From TMP-86 sp044226865 (GTDB lineage: Bacteria > Pseudomonadota > Gammaproteobacteria > Steroidobacterales > Steroidobacteraceae), in assembly GCA_044226865.1 (NCBI GenBank), contig JBGAGE010000001.1:186001-250000 (forward strand): a stretch of 64,000 nucleotides of DNA, in the 5' to 3' direction. A program made the position numbers and the translations under genes. Below are positions 1 through 8,465 of the stretch, one piece after another. How positions within the stretch are numbered: the stretch's first letter is position 1; each line of letters starts with the position of its first letter. The notes under the pieces are model-generated. The model was not told where the DNA came from. It did no database searches and saw only the letters and a program-made list of their open reading frames with translations.

Positions 1-627
1 CGCGGTGCGCAGGCCGGCTTCGACATGCTGGAGTTGCACATGGCGCACGGCTACCTGCTGGCCAGTTTCCTCTCGCCGCTCACCAACCGCCGCAGCGACG
101 AGTTCGGCGGCAGTGTGCAGAACCGGCTGCGCTTTCCCCTGCAGGTTCTCGCGGCGGTGCGTGCCGCCTGGCCGGCGGACAAGCCGCTGAGCGTGCGGTT
201 GTCGGCCTGCGATTGGGCCGAAGGCGGGCTGAACGAAGCCGATCTGCTCGATATTGCGCGCGCATTGACGGCCGCAGGGGCCGACATCCTCGACATCTCC
301 ACCGGACAGACGGTGCCGACCCAGCAGCCGGTGTACGGGCGCATGTACCAGACGCCATTTTCCGACCTGGTGCGCAACACGCTGCAGGTTCCCACCATCG
401 CCGTGGGCAACATCTACGAAGCCGATCATGTGAATTCCATCATCGCCTCGGGGCGCGCGGACCTGTGCGCGCTGGCGCGGCCGCACCTCGCCAATCCGTC
501 ATGGACGCTGCAGGAGGCGGCGGCGCAGGGCTACACGGCGCAGCGCTTGCCCGCGCCGTACCTGTCCGCCAAGGGGCAGATGGAACGGAATGCCGAGCGC
601 GCTGCAGCCGCGGTGGGGCCGGTATGA
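1..627 (+). CDS. Old Yellow Enzyme-type flavin oxidoreductase domain (3' part; probably C-terminus of an aryl-CoA monooxygenase/reductase)
   Basis: The reading frame is open from base 1, so only the last 208 residues are present. They form the second half of an FMN-binding TIM barrel: the family signature around HMAHGYLLASFLSP with the following SDEFGGS, then the phosphate-binding region near VGNIYEADHV and the terminal RADLCALARPHLANP. This ending closely resembles the C-terminal reductase half of 2-aminobenzoyl-CoA monooxygenase/reductase and salicylyl-CoA 5-hydroxylase, which carry an N-terminal flavin hydroxylase. That N-terminal half would lie left of the window, so the fusion is an inference. 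Its stop overlaps the next start (ATGA), showing translational coupling to the operon that runs to 5303. Confidence 0.8.
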   Translation, partial: RGAQAGFDMLELHMAHGYLLASFLSPLTNRRSDEFGGSVQNRLRFPLQVLAAVRAAWPADKPLSVRLSACDWAEGGLNEADLLDIARALTAAGADILDISTGQTVPTQQPVYGRMYQTPFSDLVRNTLQVPTIAVGNIYEADHVNSIIASGRADLCALARPHLANPSWTLQEAAAQGYTAQRLPAPYLSAKGQMERNAERAAAAVGPV

Positions 628-1406
628 GCGAGAAGCAACTGGAAGGGCGCCATGCGCTGGTGACGGGGGCGGGTCGCGGCATCGGCACCAGCATCGCGCG
701 CCGCTTGGCGCGTGCAGGCGCCAAGCTCACGCTGGTGGGCCGCACGGATTCCGCGCTGCAGGCGTTGGCGGAGGAATTGCGTGCCGCGGGAACGCAGGTG
801 CAATGCGCGGCCGCCGACATCTCGCGGCGGGAGGCCGTGGATGCGGCGTTCGCCAGCGCGCGCGCCGGCTTCGGCCGCGTCGACATCCTCATCAACAACG
901 CGGGCCAGGCGGCCAGCAGCCCGGTCACCAAGCGCGACGACCAGGTCTGGAATGACATGCTGGGCGTGAACCTGAGCGGCACCTATTACTGCCTGCAGGC
1001 GGCGCTGCCGGAGATGATCAAGGCCAACTACGGGCGCATCGTCAACGTGGCCAGCACCGCGGGCCTCACCGGTTACGCCTACGTGGCCGCCTACTGCGCG
1101 GCGAAGCACGGCGTGGTCGGATTGACGCGCGCCGTGGCGCGCGAGGTGGCCACGCGCAACATCACCATCAACGCCGTGTGCCCGGGCTACACCGACACGG
1201 ACATCGTGCAGAGCGCGGCGCGCAAGATCGCCGCGGTGACCGGCCGCTCGCAGGATGATGCCGTGCAGGCCATGACCAAGACCAACCCGCAGGGACGGCT
1301 GGTGCAGCCGGATGAGGTCGCGCACACCGTCGCGTGGCTGTGCCTGCCGGGCACCGAATCGATCACGGGCCAGAGCATCGTCGTGGCGGGTGGAGAATTG
1401 ATGTGA
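624..1406 (+). CDS. Short-chain dehydrogenase/reductase (SDR)
   Basis: A 260-residue classical SDR. The Rossmann glycine motif TGAGRGIG is at residues 14-21, NNAG follows in the middle, and the catalytic YCAAK with an upstream serine is present. Such enzymes oxidise or reduce hydroxyacyl-CoA or ring-derived intermediates with NAD(P)H. The start ATG overlaps the previous stop by 4 nt and the enoyl-CoA hydratase follows 5 nt after the stop, so it is the second step of the aryl-CoA operon. By position it likely acts as a 3-hydroxyacyl-CoA-type dehydrogenase in ring-fission product degradation. The substrate is not deducible from sequence. Confidence 0.9.
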   Translation: MSEKQLEGRHALVTGAGRGIGTSIARRLARAGAKLTLVGRTDSALQALAEELRAAGTQVQCAAADISRREAVDAAFASARAGFGRVDILINNAGQAASSPVTKRDDQVWNDMLGVNLSGTYYCLQAALPEMIKANYGRIVNVASTAGLTGYAYVAAYCAAKHGVVGLTRAVAREVATRNITINAVCPGYTDTDIVQSAARKIAAVTGRSQDDAVQAMTKTNPQGRLVQPDEVAHTVAWLCLPGTESITGQSIVVAGGELM

Positions 1407-1411
1407 ATGAA

Positions 1412-2236
1412 ATGGATGTGGGCAAGCTGGCGCTGGCGGACTACCAAGCCAGGCATTTTCTGTGGGAGGTGCGCGACCGTACCGCCTGGATCACGCTCAA
1501 CCGGCCCGAGCGCAAGAATCCGCTGACCTTCGACAGCTACGCCGAGCTGCGCGACCTGTTCCGCCGCCTGGCCTACGCCACCGACGTGAAGGTGGTGGTG
1601 CTGCGCGGCTCGGGCGGAAATTTCTGCTCCGGCGGAGACGTGCACGAGATCATCGGGCCGTTGACGCGAATGAGCATGCCGGAGCTCCTGGATTTCACAC
1701 GCATGACCGGCGATCTGGTGAGGGCGATCCGGTCCTGCCCGCAGCCGGTGATCGCCGCCGTCGAGGGCGTGTGCGCCGGTGCCGGCGCCATCCTCGCCAT
1801 GTGCTCGGACATCCGCTTGTCGACGCCCGAATCAAAGACCGCCTTCCTGTTCACGCGCGTGGGGCTGGCGGGCTGCGACATGGGCGCCTGCGCCATCCTG
1901 CCGCGCATCATCGGCCACGGCCGCGCCACCGAGTGGCTGTTGTCGGGCCGCGGTGTGCCGGCGGAGGAAGCGCTGGGCTGCGGCTTTTACAGCCGCCTGG
2001 TGCCGGCGCCGCAGTTGCAGGAGGCCGCCGCCGAGCTGGCGCGGATGCTGGCCGAAGGCCCGACCTTCGCGCATGGCATCACCAAGACCATGCTCAACCA
2101 GGAATGGAACATGGGACTGGACCAGGCCATCGAGTCCGAGGCGCAGGCGCAGGCGCTGTGCATGAAGACCGAGGATTTCCGGCGTGCCTACGAGGCGTTC
2201 GCCGCCAAGCGGCGTCCGGAATTCGCAGGTAACTGA
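1412..2236 (+). CDS. Enoyl-CoA hydratase/isomerase family protein
   Basis: A 274-residue crotonase-fold protein. The two oxyanion-hole segments are visible as GSGGNFCSGGD and VEGVCAGAGAILAMCSD, and the C-terminal helices are intact. The ATG at 1412 is chosen because it follows the SDR stop by 5 nt; a GTG at 1403 in the same frame would overlap the SDR and is the alternative. Crotonases of this type hydrate, isomerise or hydrolytically open cyclic CoA thioesters; here it sits between an SDR and an acyl-CoA dehydrogenase, as expected for beta-oxidation-like processing of an aryl-CoA derived intermediate. Confidence 0.88.
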   Translation: MDVGKLALADYQARHFLWEVRDRTAWITLNRPERKNPLTFDSYAELRDLFRRLAYATDVKVVVLRGSGGNFCSGGDVHEIIGPLTRMSMPELLDFTRMTGDLVRAIRSCPQPVIAAVEGVCAGAGAILAMCSDIRLSTPESKTAFLFTRVGLAGCDMGACAILPRIIGHGRATEWLLSGRGVPAEEALGCGFYSRLVPAPQLQEAAAELARMLAEGPTFAHGITKTMLNQEWNMGLDQAIESEAQAQALCMKTEDFRRAYEAFAAKRRPEFAGN

Positions 2237-2237
2237 C

Positions 2238-3431
2238 ATGCGGCTCGCTTCACACACGGACTGGCCCTTCTTCGACGACGTACATCGCCAACTTGCCCAT
2301 CAGATCGGCGCCTGGACCGCGTCAGAGCTCGGCGGACACCACCCGGAGGATTGCGATGCGGTGGATGCGCATTGCAAGGACCTGGTGCGCCGCCTCGGCG
2401 CCGCCGGCTTCACGCGCTACTGCGTGCGCGGGGATTTCGGCGGCGCGCTGGCGGAGTTCGATGCGCGCGCCATCGGCCTGATCCGCGAGACCCTCGCGTA
2501 TCACGACGGCCTGGCCGACTTTGCCTTCGCCATGCAGGGCTTGGGAAGCGGCGCCATCACCCTGGCGGGAGGTGCGGAATTGCAGCGCCGCTACCTGCCG
2601 CGCGTGGCGCGCGGCGAGGCCATCGCGGCCTTCGCCCTGTCCGAGCCCGACGCCGGCTCGGATGTCGCTGCCATGCAGTTGCGGGCGCGGCGCGAGGGCG
2701 GCGGCTACCGGCTGGATGGCGAGAAGACCTGGATCTCCAACGGCGGTATCGCCGATTTCTACTGCGTGTTCGCGCGTACCGCGGACGGCGAGCGCCGTCC
2801 GAACGGCAGCGTCGGCGCACAGGGCATTTCCGCCTTCGTGGTGGATGCGGATGCGCCGGGGCTCACCGTTGCCTCGCGCATCGATCTCATCGCCCCGCAC
2901 CCGATGGGCCGGCTGGCCTTCGATGGCTGCCGCGTCGCCGAAGGCCAGCGCATCGGCGATGAAGGGCAGGGGTTCAAGATCGCCATGCGCACGCTGGATG
3001 TGTTTCGCAGCACCGTGGCCGCGGCGGCCATCGGCTTTGCGCGGCGAGCGCTGGCCGAAGCCCTGCGCCAGGCGCGCGAGCGGCGCATGTTCGGCGGCAC
3101 GCTCGCCGATTTCCAGCTCACGCAGGCGGCGCTGGCCGACATGGCGACCCAGATCGATGCGGCGGCGCTGCTCACCTATCGCGCGGCGTGGATGCGCGAC
3201 CGCGGCGAGAGCGTGACGCGCGAGGCGGCGATGGCCAAGCTCACGGCCACCGAGTCGGCGCAATGGATCATCGATCGCGCCCTGCAGATGTTCGGCGGGC
3301 GTGGCGTGGTGCGCGGTGAGGTGCTCGAGCGCCTGTACCGCGAGATCCGCGCGCTGCGCATCTACGAGGGCGCGAGCGAAGTACAACAACTCATCATCGG
3401 ACGCGATTTGCTCCAGGAAAAACGACCATGA
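2238..3431 (+). CDS. Acyl-CoA dehydrogenase family protein
   Basis: A 397-residue flavoprotein of the acyl-CoA dehydrogenase family. It shows the FALSEPDAGSD signature at the start of the beta domain, the KTWISNGG segment, the middle motif QMFGGRGVV and the C-terminal IYEGASEVQQLIIGR that carries the catalytic glutamate in YEGA. The start codon is one base after the hydratase stop. It would dehydrogenate a CoA thioester and pass electrons to ETF. Nothing in the sequence fixes the chain type; its place in the operon suggests a product of the aryl-CoA ring reductase rather than a fatty acid. Confidence 0.9.
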   Translation: MRLASHTDWPFFDDVHRQLAHQIGAWTASELGGHHPEDCDAVDAHCKDLVRRLGAAGFTRYCVRGDFGGALAEFDARAIGLIRETLAYHDGLADFAFAMQGLGSGAITLAGGAELQRRYLPRVARGEAIAAFALSEPDAGSDVAAMQLRARREGGGYRLDGEKTWISNGGIADFYCVFARTADGERRPNGSVGAQGISAFVVDADAPGLTVASRIDLIAPHPMGRLAFDGCRVAEGQRIGDEGQGFKIAMRTLDVFRSTVAAAAIGFARRALAEALRQARERRMFGGTLADFQLTQAALADMATQIDAAALLTYRAAWMRDRGESVTREAAMAKLTATESAQWIIDRALQMFGGRGVVRGEVLERLYREIRALRIYEGASEVQQLIIGRDLLQEKRP

Positions 3432-3880
3432 CTCATGAAGTGCTGCAACCGGCCGGCTGGCCACGACCCAAGGGCTATGCCAATGGCATGGCGGCGCGCG
3501 GGCGCACGGTGTTCATCGCCGGCCAGATCGGCTGGGATGCGCAAGGTAAGTTTCCGAGCGGCACGCTGGCCGGCCAGGTGCGCCAGTCGCTGGCGAACAT
3601 CGTGGCGGTGCTGGAGTCGGCCGGCGGCCGGCCCACGGACCTCGTGCGCCTGACCTGGTTCGTGCTCAGCCGCGATGCCTATCATCGCGAATTGAAGGAC
3701 ATCGGCGCCGCGTACGTCGCCGTGCTGGGTAAGCACTTTCCCACCATGTCGGTGGTGCAGGTCAGTGGATTGATGGAAGCCGAAGCATTGGTCGAGATCG
3801 AGGCCACGGCGGTGATCGCCGATGAAGCCTCCGATGCCACCGTAAAGTTGCCCGCGCATGGCCACCTGGCGTCCGCCTGA
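3428..3880 (+). CDS. Rid-family (YjgF/YER057c/UK114) protein
   Basis: A 150-residue protein with the Rid fold: VFIAGQIGWD near the N-terminus, the central Q-x-x-x-x-L-ANI segment and a terminal VEIEATAV strand. Classical RidA enzymes hydrolyse reactive enamines/imines with an arginine in a PARS segment; here that position reads PTMS, so the arginine appears to be missing and a different Rid subfamily activity is likely. The start overlaps the acyl-CoA dehydrogenase stop by 4 nt, and the 3' end overlaps the next gene by 23 nt. In a 2-aminoaryl-CoA pathway a Rid protein could handle removal of the amino group, but this is inference. Confidence 0.88.
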   Translation: MTHEVLQPAGWPRPKGYANGMAARGRTVFIAGQIGWDAQGKFPSGTLAGQVRQSLANIVAVLESAGGRPTDLVRLTWFVLSRDAYHRELKDIGAAYVAVLGKHFPTMSVVQVSGLMEAEALVEIEATAVIADEASDATVKLPAHGHLASA

Positions 3881-5303
3881 GCGCATCAAGTTCGCGCCGC
3901 TGCGCGACCCCTGGCCCGACGCGCAGGCGGCGGCGGATTCGCTGCTGTTCTCGCAGGTTCCCGTCGGCCCGCTGACGCTGGCCTCGCGTACCTGGGTGCC
4001 TGCCATGGTGCCGTGGAGGGCTTCGGCGGACGGCGAGGTCACGCCGGCCGTCCTGCAATGGTATGAGCGTTTCGCACGCGGCCGGCCGGGCGCGTTGGTG
4101 GTGGAAGCCACCGGCGTGCGCGACATCGCCAGCGGTCCGCTGCTGCGCATCGGTGATGATCGCTACATCCCTGGCCTTGCCTCGCTGGTGGAGACGGTGC
4201 GCCGCGCCAGCGGCGGGCACACCAAGCTGTTTATTCAAATTATCGATTTCCTCACCGTGCGCCGCCGCCCGCCGCGGGAGAAATTCCTGCAACAGCACCT
4301 GCGCATCGATGCGCGGCTGAGAGACGCGCTGCAAATGGCGGGCGCGGACGAATCCGAGGTGCGCGCGCGGCTCAACGCGCTTGATGACGCCGCGCTGCAG
4401 GCCGTGCTCAGCCCGCGCGACTGGGAGTCCCTGCAGCAAGGATTCCGTGAGCGGGTGACGGACATGGAGACGGCCGCGGTGCGCGAGCTGCCGCACACGC
4501 TTCCCGGCACGTTTGCCGCCGCGGCCTTGCGCGCGGCCAATGCCGGTTTCGACGGCGTCGAATTGCATTACGCCCATGCCTACACCATGTCCTCGTTCTT
4601 GTCGGCGCTGAACACGCGCGCCGACGGCTACGGCGGTGCGCGCGAGTCGCGCGTGCGCCTGCCGCTGGAGGTGTATGCCGCGGTGCGCGCCGCGGTCGGC
4701 AACCGCATCGCGTTGGGATGCCGCATGTTGACCGAGGATTGCATCGAAGGCGGCAGCAGCGTCGAGGACGCGGCGTATTTCGCCACCCGCTTTGCCGCCG
4801 CCGGGATGGATTTCATTTCGTTGTCGCGCGGCGGCAAGTTCGAGGATGCCTCGCAGCCCAAGGTGGGCGAGGCCGTCTATCCTTACACGGGGCGCAGCGG
4901 CTACGAGTGCATGCCCTCGTACTACTCGGATGCGAAGGGCCCGTTCGGGCGCAATCGCGAGCCGGCGGCGCACATACGCGCCGCCATCCGCGCCGCCGGA
5001 TTCACCACCCCCACGGTGCTGGCGGGCGGGGTGCATCATTTCAACCAGGCGGAAGGATCACTGCGTGCCGGGGAGGCCGACATCATTGGCCTCGCGCGCC
5101 AGGCGCTGGCCGATCCGGATTGGTTCGAAAAGGTGCGCACCGGGCGGGGCGCCTCGGTGCGGCTGTGCCTGTACACGAATTACTGCGAGGCGCTGGATCA
5201 GCGGCACCGCGAAGTCACTTGCGAGTTGTGGGACCGTGATGCGCTGGATGAGCCAGGCATCATGCGTTCAGCCGACGGCAAGCGGCGGCTGGTTCCACCC
5301 TAG
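3858..5303 (+). CDS. NADH:flavin oxidoreductase, Old Yellow Enzyme family
   Basis: A complete 481-residue FMN TIM-barrel oxidoreductase. The family motif appears as ELHYAHAYTMSSFLS, in which the usual HxxHGYL histidine/tyrosine pair is altered to HYAHAYT, followed by NTRADGYGG; the C-terminal barrel carries VLAGGVHHFNQ and the DIIGLARQALADP phosphate loop. A roughly 60-residue insertion with helical character (about residues 130-210) is longer than in small OYE enzymes. It is the last gene of the aryl-CoA operon and overlaps the Rid gene by 23 nt. A ring- or enoyl-reductase role is inferred. There are few cysteines and no C-terminal Fe-S/FAD module, unlike 2,4-dienoyl-CoA reductase. Confidence 0.87.
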   Translation: MATWRPPERIKFAPLRDPWPDAQAAADSLLFSQVPVGPLTLASRTWVPAMVPWRASADGEVTPAVLQWYERFARGRPGALVVEATGVRDIASGPLLRIGDDRYIPGLASLVETVRRASGGHTKLFIQIIDFLTVRRRPPREKFLQQHLRIDARLRDALQMAGADESEVRARLNALDDAALQAVLSPRDWESLQQGFRERVTDMETAAVRELPHTLPGTFAAAALRAANAGFDGVELHYAHAYTMSSFLSALNTRADGYGGARESRVRLPLEVYAAVRAAVGNRIALGCRMLTEDCIEGGSSVEDAAYFATRFAAAGMDFISLSRGGKFEDASQPKVGEAVYPYTGRSGYECMPSYYSDAKGPFGRNREPAAHIRAAIRAAGFTTPTVLAGGVHHFNQAEGSLRAGEADIIGLARQALADPDWFEKVRTGRGASVRLCLYTNYCEALDQRHREVTCELWDRDALDEPGIMRSADGKRRLVPP

Positions 5304-5344
5304 GTTGGGCCATCGCCCTGTTTCGCCGCCGCCGACTGATTCCC

Positions 5345-6652
5345 TCAATCGAATCGGCGCGGCAGGCGCCCGGTGAGCCAGATGCCGGCGGCGGAGAGTA
5401 CGCCGGGCACGGCGACGACCGCGAAGATCAGCGGAATCGGCCAGCCGCTGTGCAGCATCCAACCGCCTGCCAGCGGGCCCAGTACCGAGCCGATGCGCCC
5501 GATTCCGAGCACCGTTCCCACGCCGGTGGAACGCAGCTGCGTCGGGTACACGGAGCCGATCAACGCATAATTGCCGATCTGCGCACCGAGCACGCAAAAG
5601 CCCGTGACGAACAGCGCGCCCAGCAACAGCAGTCGCGAATCGTTTCCAACCCCCACCAGCACGATCGCCGCCGCCGCGGTCAGGCCGACGACGCTCATCA
5701 CGCGAAAGGTACCGAAGCGGTCCATGAGCACCCCCCAGGAGAGAGCCCCCAGGGTGCCGCCGGTGTTGACGCAGGCGGAGGCCCACAGCGCCTCGGCGGG
5801 TGACATGCCCGCGGCGTGCATCAACGTGGGCGTCCAGTTGATGAAGAAATACAGCATGAACATGTTCATGCCCGTGCTCAGCGCCAGCAGCAGCGTGGTG
5901 GGGGTGCGTCCCGGCCCGAACACGTCCAGGGCGGAGGACTGGATGCGCGCGGCGGGCGCGGCCGGCGGATCCAGTGGCCGCGCGTGCGGCGAGATCCGCC
6001 GCAACAATTGATCGACGCGCGTCCTGTTGGCGGGATCCAGCAGCAGGTAGCGGATGGACTCCGGCAGCATCACGATGGCCAGCAATGCCACCAACGCGGG
6101 CACTGCGCCGCCGGCGTAGAACAGCGTGGGCCATCCCCAGATGGGAATGATCCAGCTGGCGAGCAGCCCGCCGAACAGCGACCCCAGCGGCAAGCCGCAA
6201 AACGCCACGGCGGTGATGGTGCCGCGCAGACGCTGCGGTGAGTACTCGTTCACCAGGGCAATGAGATTGGGCAGCACACCGCCGAGGCCGATGCCGGCGA
6301 GGAAGCGTAAAATTTTCAATTCCTGCAGTGACTGCGCGTGCCCGGTGAGCAGCGTGAGCAATCCGAACGCCAGCGTGCCGAAGATGATCAACCGGCGTCG
6401 CCCGAAGCGATCGGCCAATGGACCGAAGCTCAAGGCGCCGAGGATCATGCCGGCAGGCGCCGCCATGAACACGGGTCCCATCACCTCGGGCTTCAATCCC
6501 CATTCGCGGATCAGCGCGGGAGCCGCGACGCCCAGCAATTGGATGTCGAGGCCGTCGAGCAGGCCGATGGCGAGGCACACGCCGATCGCCTGCCACTGGA
6601 AGCGGCTCACGGGCGAGGCGTCGATGAAGGCGTCGATGTGGGCGTTCGTCAT
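5345..6652 (-). CDS. MFS transporter, aromatic acid:H+ symporter (AAHS) type
   Basis: A 435-residue inner-membrane protein with about 12 hydrophobic segments. The MFS loop 2-3 motif is GPLADRFGRRRL and the first helix region contains GLLDGLDIQLLGVAAPAL, a pattern typical of AAHS carriers of benzoate-like acids. The loop with PESIRYLL precedes the central cytoplasmic linker. It converges on the aryl-CoA operon with a 41-nt gap and is divergent from the CsrA-like gene, so import of the aromatic substrate is the natural role. The exact substrate cannot be read from sequence. Confidence 0.9.
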   Translation of the reverse strand: MTNAHIDAFIDASPVSRFQWQAIGVCLAIGLLDGLDIQLLGVAAPALIREWGLKPEVMGPVFMAAPAGMILGALSFGPLADRFGRRRLIIFGTLAFGLLTLLTGHAQSLQELKILRFLAGIGLGGVLPNLIALVNEYSPQRLRGTITAVAFCGLPLGSLFGGLLASWIIPIWGWPTLFYAGGAVPALVALLAIVMLPESIRYLLLDPANRTRVDQLLRRISPHARPLDPPAAPAARIQSSALDVFGPGRTPTTLLLALSTGMNMFMLYFFINWTPTLMHAAGMSPAEALWASACVNTGGTLGALSWGVLMDRFGTFRVMSVVGLTAAAAIVLVGVGNDSRLLLLGALFVTGFCVLGAQIGNYALIGSVYPTQLRSTGVGTVLGIGRIGSVLGPLAGGWMLHSGWPIPLIFAVVAVPGVLSAAGIWLTGRLPRRFD

Positions 6653-6725
6653 GTGATCCTAGGTAGCACGGATGCGCGCCAGCGTGTAGGCTTTGGTTTT
6701 AATCGAGTGGCAAGTCAGATCGAGC

Positions 6726-7022
6726 ATGTTCTGTTTCACGCGGCGCGCCGGTCAGAAACTGCGCATTGGTGATGATATCGTGCTGTCGGTGCAGCGCATT
6801 CGCGGGGGCTCGGTGCGCCTGGGGTTCGATGTGCCCGCGGACATGGCGGTGGATCGCGAGGAAGTGGCCGAGGTCAAGAAGCGCGATCGCATTGCCGCCA
6901 ACCTTAAGATCGTCGCGGAGCAGAGCGCAACGGCCGCAGCGGGCAATGCCAATCCCGTCGCCAGATCCAAGGCCAAGGCCAAGCCCAAGACCAAAGCGGC
7001 GCGCAAGAAGTCGGCTCGGTAG
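6726..7022 (+). CDS. csrA: CsrA-family RNA-binding protein with long basic C-terminal tail
   Basis: A 98-residue protein whose first ~48 residues match CsrA/RsmA: MFCFTRRAGQKLRIGDDI, then VRLGF and AVDREEV. Key RNA-contact arginines R6, R7 and R44 are in the canonical positions, while L4 is Phe and residue 43 is Asp rather than His. CsrA proteins end near residue 60; this one continues with an Ala-rich linker and a Lys/Ala/Pro tail (about 78-98) like histone H1. The ATG at 6726 is chosen because CsrA begins there; an upstream TTG at 6693 is the alternative. Its stop abuts the convergent CoA-transferase stop. It may be a paralog of the housekeeping CsrA. Confidence 0.8.
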   Translation: MFCFTRRAGQKLRIGDDIVLSVQRIRGGSVRLGFDVPADMAVDREEVAEVKKRDRIAANLKIVAEQSATAAAGNANPVARSKAKAKPKTKAARKKSAR

Positions 7023-8246
7023 TCAACCAATCACCCCGCGTGCTCGCAGCGCGGCGAGGTCCGCAGGCGCGATGCCGGCTTCCGCATTCAAAACCTGCGC
7101 GGTGTGCTGGCCCAGCAAGGGCGGCGGCACGAGATACTCCAACTGCGTGCGCGAATACACGATGGGGTTGCGCACCTGCGGCAGCGACCCGGCCAGCGGG
7201 TGTGGCAGGTCCATCCGCATGCCGCGGTGCTTGACCTGCGGCTCCTCGAACACCGCCGCCAGGTCGTTGATGGGTCCGCAGGGCACATTGGCGCGCGTGA
7301 GCTGGGAAAGCCAGTGCGCGCGCGGTTGCTGCCGGCACCATTGTTTGATCTGCTCCAGCAGTTCGCGCCGGTTGGCGATGCGCGCGGCATTGGTGGCGTA
7401 GCGCGCATCCGTCGCAGCCTCCGCATGGCCGGCCACGCGGCAAAAGTCCGCGAATTGCCGGTCGTTGCCCACGGCCAGCATGAAGTCCCCATCGGCCGCG
7501 GGCACGGCTTGGTATGGCACGAGATTCGGGTGCGCCGTGCCCATGCGCCGCGGCGCGCGTCCGGTAAAAAGAAAATTCAGATTCTGATTGGCCAGCATGG
7601 CCACCTGCGTGTCCAGCAGCGCGAGGTCGATGTGCTGCCCGCGATGGGAACCCCGCCGCTCGTACAGGGCGGCGGTGATGGCGGCCACCGCGTACATGCC
7701 CGTCATCAGGTCCGCGACGGCCACGCCCGCCTTCTGCGGGTTGCCGCCCGGCTCGTCCTCGGGATTGCCGGTGAGGCTCATCAAGCCGCCCTTGCCCTGG
7801 ATCATGGCATCGTAGCCGGGTTCGGCGGCCTCGGGCCCATCCTGGCCGTAGGCGGAGATCGAGCAGTAGATGAGCTGCGGATTTGATTTCTGCAGGCTCG
7901 GCCAATCCAGGCCGTACTTGGCAAGGCCACCTACCTTGAAGTTCTCGATGAACACATCGGCCGATTGCGCGAGCTTGCGGATCAATTCCTGCCCGTCCGG
8001 CTGCGCGATGTCGATCGCGATCGAATGCTTGCCGCGGTTGGCGCTGAGGTAGTACGCGGACTCGTTGCTGGCGCGGCCACAGCGGTCGTTGAGCCAGGGC
8101 GGTCCCCATTGGCGGGTGTCATCGCCGGCGCCGGGCTTCTCGATCTTCCACACCGTCGCGCCGAAATCGGCCAGGCATTGCGTGGCCCAGGGCCCCGCCA
8201 GAATGCGGCTCAAATCCAGGATCTTGATGCCAGCCAATGGTCCCAT
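7023..8246 (-). CDS. CaiB/BaiF family (family III) CoA-transferase
   Basis: A 407-residue protein beginning MGPLAGIKILDLSRILAGPW, the typical N-terminus of family III CoA-transferases. The catalytic aspartate is in VAVADLMTGMYA, preceded by GKGGLMSLTG and followed by the RGQHIDLALLD segment. The upstream in-frame ATG at 8300 would add 18 residues that do not fit the family, so 8246 is preferred. These enzymes move CoA between carboxylic acids through aspartyl-CoA intermediates. It is convergent with and directly abuts the CsrA-like gene, and is not in the aryl-CoA operon. Substrate unknown. Confidence 0.9.
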   Translation of the reverse strand: MGPLAGIKILDLSRILAGPWATQCLADFGATVWKIEKPGAGDDTRQWGPPWLNDRCGRASNESAYYLSANRGKHSIAIDIAQPDGQELIRKLAQSADVFIENFKVGGLAKYGLDWPSLQKSNPQLIYCSISAYGQDGPEAAEPGYDAMIQGKGGLMSLTGNPEDEPGGNPQKAGVAVADLMTGMYAVAAITAALYERRGSHRGQHIDLALLDTQVAMLANQNLNFLFTGRAPRRMGTAHPNLVPYQAVPAADGDFMLAVGNDRQFADFCRVAGHAEAATDARYATNAARIANRRELLEQIKQWCRQQPRAHWLSQLTRANVPCGPINDLAAVFEEPQVKHRGMRMDLPHPLAGSLPQVRNPIVYSRTQLEYLVPPPLLGQHTAQVLNAEAGIAPADLAALRARGVIG

Positions 8247-8302
8247 CGTTGCCCATCCCACTGTCAAATGATGCGCCGACATCATAGCCTGACCGTGCAT
8301 GG

Positions 8303-8316
8303 TTCACAGATGTGAA
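8303..8316. promoter_or_regulatory. 14-bp dyad TTCACA-GA-TGTGAA between divergent genes
   Basis: A perfect inverted repeat (TTCACAGATGTGAA) lies in the 219-bp gap between the divergent CoA-transferase (start 8246) and the lipoprotein gene (start 8466). The half-sites resemble a CRP/Fnr-type TGTGA core but with only a 2-bp spacer, so it is not a canonical CRP site. It is a candidate operator for either gene. The rest of the gap shows no gene. Confidence 0.4.
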
Positions 8317-8465
8317 AGGCCGCGGCGGCCTTACATGCCCGACGGCGCCGCGGACTGCCTGCCGCTGTCAACGCCTGGCCATCTCTCTCGTTGCTGATGA
8401 CAAAGCCGCCCGTCCGCTTCACCGCCGGCGCGCAGCCCTCTTATCAGCCAATGGGAGTAGCCCGC

